Of a stretch of 64,000 nucleotides of DNA, positions 44,301 through 52,500 are shown piece by piece. Origin of the DNA: Pseudomaricurvus sp033283335 (GTDB lineage Bacteria; Pseudomonadota; Gammaproteobacteria; Pseudomonadales; Cellvibrionaceae); the NCBI GenBank assembly GCA_033283335.1, contig JAWMQP010000001.1:992001-1056000 (forward strand), written 5' to 3'. The first letter of the stretch is position 1, and every line of letters begins with the position of its first letter. The notes beneath the pieces are model-generated. The model saw only the letters and a program-made list of their open reading frames with translations, searched no databases and was not told where the DNA came from. The position numbers were made by a program, and so were the translations under genes.

Positions 44301-46505
44301 CAGGGATTGGGGTTGAGTCTGGTCAAAACGTCCCTGCTGATCGTAGACCCGCAGCACATAGTGCAGATGCCGTCGCGGCGCCTGGAACTGTTCGAACTCG
44401 GCCAGCCACTCGCCTTCGCCATCGGCATTCAGGGGGATCACCGCCAGCGGCTCAGCCCGGCTCGACTGGCCGGCATCGAACAGACGCACTTCCGCCTGGT
44501 CAAAACGGCTGCGGTAATTGCTGTAGAGTTTGAACGCCACGCGGTTTTCGATCTGCCGAGTGTTAAAGTCATCCTGGTAACGCACACTGGTGGGCCAGGC
44601 GCTGATGTTCAGGCGCGGCTTGAATTCAGAGTTGTCGTGAGTGAATTGAATATTGGCCCGTTCCAGCGCCACATCGGTACAGCGCTGTACATCGGCCACA
44701 CTTTTGCCGGGGTCGTGCAGCGGCTGGCCATCCACCGTGATACGCATCAGGTTCAAGGCAAACGGGTTCTGGGTTTCCACTTCACGGGTCAGTCGGGTAA
44801 TGTCCATGCCGTCGAGGTCTTCCAGGAGAGCCAGTTCGTCGTAGACCACTTCCACCGTCACCCGCGAGCGGTCGGACTCAATAAAGCCGGCATTGACTAC
44901 ATCGTCGGTCTGCACATAACCGTGGCCTTCAAATTCCACCTGCGCATCGGTGATTTGAGTATCCTCTCGCACTTGTTCCATCACGCGCCGTGCCCGGGCG
45001 GTGGACAGACCGATATCATCGCCATAAACCGCAGCGGTACGACGGTCGAGACGTTCATTGGCGATATAGCCGGTAAAGCGTAAACGAACATTCGCCTTAT
45101 CGCTGATCTCCCCCATCAGGCGCTGCAGGCGCTGACTGAAACCGGCGGGCAACTGGGGCTTGCCCGCGTCAAAATACACGGGCGCAATCGCTCCGGAAGG
45201 CGGGTTATAGACCTTGGTCACCGTCTCCGCCCCGGCCTGCTCGGGGCACATCTGCGGCTCATCCGGCAGCGCCTGCAAGGGATCGTCGTACCAGAATTCA
45301 ACGGCGATGCGGCGGTTCAGCATGCGGCCCTTTTCGGTATCGTTGGCCGCCAGCGGCTGGTCGGCCCCATAACCATCACTGTCAATGGCACGGCTGGGCA
45401 AGCCGAGGGCTTCCTGGGCCGCCAAGGCCACACGCCGGGCGCGGGCGCGAGACAGACTCAGGTGATTACCGTAGATACGCGCTTCACGACCGGTCAGCGG
45501 TAAATTATCGGTGTGGCCGATAAAACGCACCACCACATTCTGTTTGCTGCTGAGGTTACTCAATGCCTGCTGCACTTGCTCAAGAAAACGCGGGCTTAGC
45601 GTGGTGCGGTCTTCATCGTAGCCCAGCGGTGCCACCATATTTTTGACCTTGGCCCGTTTGTCATGACCTTCTTTGTAGCTCAATTTACAAACGGTCTCGA
45701 CACGGCACACCTTGATGCGATTCATCTGTTCGGCCACCAGCACGTCTTTTTCCACCTGCTGCTCGCTGAACTCGTCGTACCAGACTTCCACTTCCACACG
45801 ACGATTTTTCGCCTTGCCGCTGGCGGTTGCATTGCTGGCCAGCGGCCGGGTATCGCCCAGGCCTTCGTAAGAAATCGATTCCGGCGGTAACTGCAACGCC
45901 TGCATAAAGTATTCCGCAGTAGTGCCAGCGCGCTCGCGGGACAAGCCCAGGTTATCGCCAAAAAGACTGGCCAACTCCGGACTCAGAGATGCACTGTCGG
46001 TGTGACCGACAAAATGCACACGCACATTGTCGCGGTCGCGCATGGTCTCCAGCACATCGCGCAACAGTGCCACATAATCCGTCGGAATCTGTGCATCACC
46101 GGAATCAAAATGAATGGGCGGCACCACATTCGGCAGTTTCACGGTGGTCACCACCTGCTCCGTGACTTGCTGGGTTTCCAGGCGATCGCCCTGGTTATCC
46201 TCCGGCTCCGGCAGTGCCCAGACTGCCGCGCCGTCCATGGAATTGAATTGACGCTCGGCATTATCCCCATAGGCACTGTCACGGTGGTTGGCGGGCTCAC
46301 CCAGCGGGTGCTGCAGCCAACCTACCGCGCTGCGACTCCAGTTCAGCGACTGGGACAACCAGGAGGATTGCGTAGCTTCAACAGACTCATCCGCCATGCC
46401 TGGCCCTGCCGCCAATAACAACAGACTCCACATCAATGGTTTGCCATGCAGCAGCCTGCCATGGATACGATCACGCAGCCAGTCGTTCACACTCACCCTT
46501 TCCAT
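41301..46505 (-). CDS. giant outer membrane protein with three OmpA-like domains and C-terminal beta-barrel
   Basis: With the ATG at 46505 the protein has 1734 residues. Signal peptide core LMWSLLLLAAGPGMA, then three OmpA-like domains: about 125-245 (FVGHTDSASLS, LGLSRERAGTT), 290-407 (FIGHTDNLPLTG, LSLSRARARRV) and 435-557 (FTGYIANERLD, IGLSTARARRV). The third lacks the TD that contacts peptidoglycan. A large middle region follows, then roughly 800 residues of amphipathic strands ending in FVNAVGKF, with the terminal Phe of an outer membrane barrel. The ATG shares a base with the upstream stop (TAATG) behind AGGAGT, so translation is coupled to the DUF11 gene. Confidence 0.85.
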   Translation of the reverse strand: MERVSVNDWLRDRIHGRLLHGKPLMWSLLLLAAGPGMADESVEATQSSWLSQSLNWSRSAVGWLQHPLGEPANHRDSAYGDNAERQFNSMDGAAVWALPEPEDNQGDRLETQQVTEQVVTTVKLPNVVPPIHFDSGDAQIPTDYVALLRDVLETMRDRDNVRVHFVGHTDSASLSPELASLFGDNLGLSRERAGTTAEYFMQALQLPPESISYEGLGDTRPLASNATASGKAKNRRVEVEVWYDEFSEQQVEKDVLVAEQMNRIKVCRVETVCKLSYKEGHDKRAKVKNMVAPLGYDEDRTTLSPRFLEQVQQALSNLSSKQNVVVRFIGHTDNLPLTGREARIYGNHLSLSRARARRVALAAQEALGLPSRAIDSDGYGADQPLAANDTEKGRMLNRRIAVEFWYDDPLQALPDEPQMCPEQAGAETVTKVYNPPSGAIAPVYFDAGKPQLPAGFSQRLQRLMGEISDKANVRLRFTGYIANERLDRRTAAVYGDDIGLSTARARRVMEQVREDTQITDAQVEFEGHGYVQTDDVVNAGFIESDRSRVTVEVVYDELALLEDLDGMDITRLTREVETQNPFALNLMRITVDGQPLHDPGKSVADVQRCTDVALERANIQFTHDNSEFKPRLNISAWPTSVRYQDDFNTRQIENRVAFKLYSNYRSRFDQAEVRLFDAGQSSRAEPLAVIPLNADGEGEWLAEFEQFQAPRRHLHYVLRVYDQQGRFDQTQPQSLWVVDAVDTEALATTDKPRELLVGYGENRLAEQRIPLNGGAIQVSGRGIPAGHSIWFAGHPVPLGEENGFVAEELLPTGLHTVEVAVLDEQGNGELFQRDLQLKKNDWFYVGIADLTLAQDDTNGPAQLVTQDDGHYDNDLSIDGRLAFYTQGKFGADWELTASADTREGPVEELFTNFTDKTSEALFRRIDPDYYYPSFGDDSTVEEGAPTLGKFYLKLQQQHNYGLWGNFESEYNDNSLALVDRTLYGINGHLQADELMEFGEERYAVDGFFADPGTIASRDEFRGTGGSLYYLRHQDIAQGSENLRVEVRDKDSGLVLAVKNLVNGLDYDIDYIQGRVLLSQPLSTAYADDMLISSDGTVGHQLFLVSRYEYTPGFDQLDTMALGGQAHYWISDQVRLGLTAYNNEADEEEGSLNGFEVTWRKNPATWVTLEASQSEGAGMQTLNSADGGFSFADQTVMDNNASASGFRLDSSVALSDVHTALDGQMTFYVQELEAGYAAPGLQTQRDTQQFGGTLALPLGTNLNLRGKLDVKEQDLGLETFATEVNAEYRWNDQWSLSSGLRYDERTDHSTLVAVTQEEGERMDVRVQADFDSKTVWSGYGFMQATVEATGSRDDNNRAGLGGSYRFSERLALNGEISGGDLGTLGSVGTEYLMSDRTTLYTNYVIENERSDNGVRSRQGNLVSGFRTRYSDSASVYLEERYTHGDVPAGLTHTAGIDLAPNDRWNYGANLDIATLKDPQTAAQTERTAFGLSVGYRLDDTTFASAWEYRLDDSESASTGLTSERTTWLSKNSVKVQLSDNWRLIGKLNVSESESSQGEFYDGNFTEAILGYAYRPVASDRLNALFKYTYFYNLPATDQVTVANTAAEYVQKSHVLSADVTFDLTQRWSLGGKYAFRRGELSLDREDPEFFSSDAYLYVLRADWHFLHRWDVLLEARLLDLPDAQDQRSGFLAGVYRHFGDHLKVGVGYNATDFSDDLTDLSYDSKGVFVNAVGKF

Positions 46506-49500
46506 TATTGCAATACTCCTGACCGGTCTGGCGGGGATCCTCGTCGCCAATAGACTTCGGTTTCAACATTGAGCGTGTAACAACAATCCATCGACTCCCA
46601 TTGCTCAGTGATCATGGTTTTCAAATGTTTGACCCGTGCCTGTACCAGCTTTTCGTCTTCCACTTCGGCCAGGTAAGCCACCCGCACAATGGACGGTGCT
46701 TTTTGCAACTCCGCCAGCAATAACGGCAGACGTGGCAACCACTGGGGACGCATATCGGTGGAGTTCAGTTCAAACACCCCGTCGGCGACGTCCAGACGCA
46801 CCACCCGATGCAAGCTGGCGCCAAAATTAAACTTGGCCGCTTTACCTCGGGTGAGGCGAATCACCCGCGGGTTTTCACTGGTCATACGGTAACCGCTGGG
46901 CAGGCTGCGTTCGTCGACCTTGAGAATAAAGTTGGAACCCCGCAATTCATTCGGCACCGCCGCACAGGTCAGGTGGAAACGACCGTGTTCGTCGGCGCTG
47001 ATCAGCAGGCCCCGGGCACTGACCACCCGTGCACCGGCAATGCCCCGTTCACCGGGATCGGGATGGCCATTGAAGTTGACGTCATCAAACACCTTGCCGT
47101 AAATGTCGGAACAATCCAGGGTTGGGTCGGGCACCACTCGCACGGCGGCGCTGGCACTGTTGGAGACCGACTCGCCGGTGTACACGCTTTCCACATGCGC
47201 CCGGTTGATGTACTCACCTTCCGACACGCCACTGCCGGGAATGAACAACAATTGCAGTTCACTTTCAGCATCGAGGGACAAATCCAGATTGTCCCAGCGC
47301 AATTGGCCACCCACCAGTTGTGGTTCCAGCGCTTCACCGTTGTAGCGGGCAGAACCCTCCACGTATTTAAAGCCTGGCGGAAAAGTATCCACCAACACCA
47401 GATCCTGCAATGCGGCCAGGTAACTGTTTTTGATGGTGATGGTGTAAGGCACCAGATCGCCACGAGATACGTTCACTTTGCCGGCCACTTTGCGCACCGC
47501 CACAGCGTTGTCGAGAATTGGATCCAGGGGGATGTGGTTGTTGAACAACTGGCTTTGACCGGGTTGCTGGCCATTGTTCAGAGCCAGGTGCAGATGATAC
47601 TCCGTACCGGCACTGCGTGCGGGTACCGACAATGACGGAGCCTCCGCTGACACCGCCACCTCACAAAGGTTGATCGTCGCCGGCACTGCATCGTCAGGAC
47701 TGCCCAGGCAGGCCGGCACATCGAAGGCGGCCGTGGTCTCGTCACTTTGCGGAGGAATCAAGCGCGATACGCCTGCTTCAAAACTGGCCGATGGTGCCGT
47801 CACCCGCAGCAGATAACTGCCCGACGTGCTGCAAGCCGCCGCACTGAAGTTCATATCAAAGCGGTAAAAGCCGTTGACTGCTACCTGCTGCCCTTGCTGA
47901 TTCGGATCGTCAAAACACGTATCCGGCAACACTTGTAAGCTACCGGCATTCAACATCTCGATCACCGCGCCACCGACCACGTCTCGAGTGATTGAGTTGT
48001 ACAAGACCCCATTGGGCAACAGTGGCAGGTTGAGCGTATCGGTCACTGAACTGCCACTGACCTGGATCTGCTGAATGGACTGCAGCCCATTGTCAAACGG
48101 CGAGTCTGCCATGCCCAACATGGCGGTGGTGTCACTGGCATAAGGCGCCGCAAAGCGAATGCTGTAGCGTGTGCTGGAGGTCATGTTGGGTGACAAACCC
48201 ATAAACCGGTACTGGCCCAGATCATCGGTGCGTGTATTGGCCAGCAGAGCGCCATTGCGGTACAGGCTTACCTGCCAATCGACCAGGCTGGTTTCATCGG
48301 CGTTGGGGATTTTATCGTCGTTAATATCGTGCCAGGCGCTACCGCCGACAGCAGCCGTTTCACCTGGGGGGGCACCAATCACCACCGACGCCGATGCACT
48401 GTCTGACTGATTGCCGGCGTTCCACAGCACCTGGGTGGTGTTGGTGATGGTACTGCCCGTCACTTGAGCAGGATCCACCACGGCGCGAAAACGCAGCACC
48501 ACACTGTCGCCGGTGTCCAGGTCACCAAAGCGCGTGGCGTAATCGGCACTCAGGTTGGGATCGAGATAGGTCACTGCGCTGGTGCTGCCCTGCAGTCGCC
48601 CGGAGTCGGCAACATATTGCAGCTGGCCGGCAATCGGGGCATCGAGATTGGTGCTGAGGGTTACATCACGCGCGGGTAAACTGCCGATGTTGGTCACGGT
48701 GACCACATACTCCAGTTCATCACCCGCCAGCACCACATCGCCGTTCACATCAAACACTTCTTCGATGATGCTTAGCAGCTGGATGTTACCGACGATGACA
48801 TCCGTGGGTTGATCGCCATTGCTGTCGATGCCATCGGCATCCGTGGGTTCATCGTCCTGCGCCTGGCTGCTGACCACTCCCTGGTTGCGAATTAAAGTGC
48901 CGGGTGTCACACCACTGTCGACGCTCACCTCAAAAGTGATGGTCGACGACGCCCCCGCCAACACAACCCCACTGAGTGCACCGTTGTCAGACTGCACGGC
49001 AATGCCATTCTCCAAAGGCGACACCCCGCCATCGGGCTGGGCCCAGGGCTGGCTGTTCACGCGCAGACTGTTGGCCACATACTGCGTATTGGCAGGCACC
49101 GTATCCACTAGCTGCACGCCGCTGGCATCCACCACACCCTGATTGTGAATGACAATGGTGTAGCGCAACACATCGTCCGGATCGACAACCCCCAGGGAAC
49201 CATTGTCCACCACCAGTTGCACGGTCTTATGGGCATCGAGCAAGGCCACATCACCCACCACATCCACCGTGGGGTCATTAACCGCTGGAGTGTCGGGATC
49301 GTCCGACGGAGTTTCGACAAACTCTCCACTGCCGGTTCCCTCTCCATTGACAAAACCCTGATTGCTGATCGCGGTACCGCCGACAACACCGTCATTGACC
49401 GTGACATCGAAGGTGATGGTTGCGTCATAACCCGCACCATCATCGGGGTCGGCCGGCATCAGACCGCTGCCCGGATTTTCCAGCGTGGAAATCGCCAGCC

Positions 49501-52500
49501 CATCGCGCAAGGCCGACACTCCCACAGACGGATCATCCACCACCACGCCATTTAAAGTGGTACTACCGGCAACATAGGTGGTGAAAGTAGGCACCAGATC
49601 GTTCAGAGTTACCGCTGTGGCGTCTTCATTACCCAGGTTTTTCACTGTGAGGGTGTAACGCAGGGTATCCCCCGGCTGCAAGCTGCTGGCATCGCCGGTA
49701 AGATCGCTGGAGGTTTTTTCCACCCGCAGAGAAGGTGCCGACGCAATCGTGGTGACAGTGGTGTTACTGGGCAATTTCGCCAGGTTATCACCACTCACAA
49801 AAGCGGTATTCTGCACTTGAGTACCGTGGTCCAACACCGACGCCAGCTGCGCACTGAACTCGAGTGTGACGGAATCATTACCACTGACATCACCACTGGC
49901 CGCCAGACTGACATTGCGAAGATCCAGCAATCCAGTGCCATTGCTGCCACCGGCTGTCAGCGTGCCGCTGATATCGGCACCGGTTGGATACGTGAGCCAT
50001 TGCAGGCTGTCGGCGACAAACGCGGCATCCAGCACATCGGTAAACGCCATATTGTCCACCGGAATGATGCTGTTGTTGGTCAGCTCAATGCGATAGCGCA
50101 GGACATCACCGGGTTCGGCATCCACACCCGGGGACTGGCCAGTAGTCGTATTCACCACCGACTTGATCACGTCTACATCGAGCCGCGTCAAAGTACGGGT
50201 TTGCACCGGTCCGGCAACGTAATCGTTGACGTCGGGTGATTGGCTCCCGCTTCGTTCAGCGGGGTCACTGCCGTCCTGGCCGGTCCATTCAACCGTTGCC
50301 CGGTTAGTCAGGGTCTGGCCGGCCTGCACACCGCCCAGCACCTGCACGTCATAACTGACCGTGACCTGGGCGCCTTCCGGCACATCGATATCGGCCGTGG
50401 CACTGCCCAGGTCCCAGGTCAGGGTCTGACCGAGGGAGATACCGTCTCCGCTATTGAGTTGAGGATCGGTAATGCTGTTGCCCGCACCATTAACCGCTGC
50501 TGTGCCGGTGAGATACAACAACCCCAGCCCCAGACTGTCGTCGATCTGCAGATCAAAGGCATCAGTGAAATTGTCATCGCTGGCACCACCCATGGCACTG
50601 AAAGTCAGGCTATAGCGCAGCACATCACCGGCAATGGGCGCCGCTCCCGGGGTGGTCAGGTTAACCACGGCTTTATCGATGGAGAGCGAGGGTTCCACCA
50701 ATGTAAAAGGTTCACTGATGCCGCTGGTATCCGCCGCCGGATCCAAACCGGTATAGCGATAGGAAGCGCGGTTGCTGATACGATCGCCGGCGTTGGCGGC
50801 GGTGTTGTTCAGCACTCGTGTCGTCAGCGTAATAAAGACCTGTTCACCGGCGGGAATTTGCGCAACCTGCAACTGGATATCACCCGGTGTCACAGTATTG
50901 TCCACCAGAACCACGGGATTACCGGCCCCATCGACAGCACTGGCACTCAGATATTCCAGTTCCGCCGACAGAGTGTCAGTCACAATTACATTATTGAGGG
51001 TGGCATTTTCCGCAACGGCGGGCACCCGCAACTCGTACACCACTTCATCGCCAATGGTGGCTTCGTTGCCGGACATCAATACTTTGGCCAGTCGAGAAAT
51101 ACCGATCTGGTTGGTCATGAAAACCTGTGCGCTGGTGGCGGGGCTGTATACCCGCCCCACTTCCGACAAGGGCAACGAACGGTATTGCGTCAGCATGGCC
51201 GTATTGTTCCAGGTCGAGAAGGGTGCAATATCACTGTGGAAACCCATGTTGTAGGTAACCGTTACACAGTCACCGGGATTGACCGGTGCACTGTCCAACA
51301 GGGCAATTTCCATCACTCCACCGCGAGTCGGAATCGTCAGGTTGAAGTCCACCCCCGATATCAAGGCCGCACCACCCACCGTCACCTGGGGTGGCGATGA
51401 CAACAGATCAGTTTCATCCAGTTCCGTCGCCAATTGATCGCGGAAAATGACACCATAGGCTGGCGCCAGGCCGTTGTTACAGGACGACACTTCAAAAGCC
51501 ATGGTGTCATTCAGAATATTCACCTGGTAGGGATCTGAAGAGGTTCCTGTACCAACTCGTCCGCTGCCGGTATCGCGTTTGCTGATAGCACTCATCAGGG
51601 GCTGCAAGACATCAATGGCGGCCGTATCTGTGAGCCGTTCCGGATGCAGCGCTGGATCGCCCCCCATATAGGACATGGCTGCGTTGTTGGTCAGGTCATA
51701 ACGACTGGCCGTGCCCAAACCCTGCGGGGCCGTATCGGTGATGACCTTGGCCTGATATTGAATCACCAGGGAATCCAATGGCGTGCCATCACCACTGGGA
51801 CTATTGATCACATCGCCGAGATCCCAACTCAAGGTGCCGACGTCACCAGCAGCGGGTTGTGCGTTGACGGTATAGGTAAAGTTGCTGGCACCTGAGGCTG
51901 GACTGATACTGACCAGACTGTCGTAAGCCATACCACCCGGCAGGTTATCGTCAATCCGCACATCACGAGTCGTATATTCGGGCAAATCGAGCGTCAGCTG
52001 ATAGATGACGGTATCGCCCACCCGCAACAGTGGATCGCCAGTGCTGGGCGGCGTTTCGGCGTAGCTGTCACTGACCACTTGCTTGTGCAGAGCACTGGCA
52101 TCGGTGGCGGTGACAGTCACCGTGGCCGGACCGACACAGTAATCATCCAGTGCGGTAACGGTCGGACAATTCAGGCCATCACGTTCTGAAGCGTTTTCAC
52201 CGTTACGCGATGACCATTCGGCCACCACAGAATTGAGAATTCCCGTGTCGGTGCTAGCGTTTACCGCCACCTGGTAAGTCAGCAACAGCGTTTGACCCAC
52301 AGGCACATCGAGACTGCTGTCCTCGTTCAAATCACCCCAGATCAGCGCCCCAGAAGTCTGCGTGTCCGGGCTGGTAACAAACCCGCTCACCGCTGTGCCA
52401 TTAAGAACCGCCTGGGCCGAACCAGGCACCAGCTGCACTTCGGTTGGCAAACTGTCTGTAACACTGAGATCGTAAGCGGTCGAGTCGCCCGTGTTGGTGA

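Noticed and set aside
44061..45083. Long antisense frame within the OmpA-like gene, and similar ones in the DUF11 gene (46808-47635, 50240-51400)
   Set aside because: Shadows of very long repetitive genes. Compositions are His/Gln/Arg-rich and without domain content.
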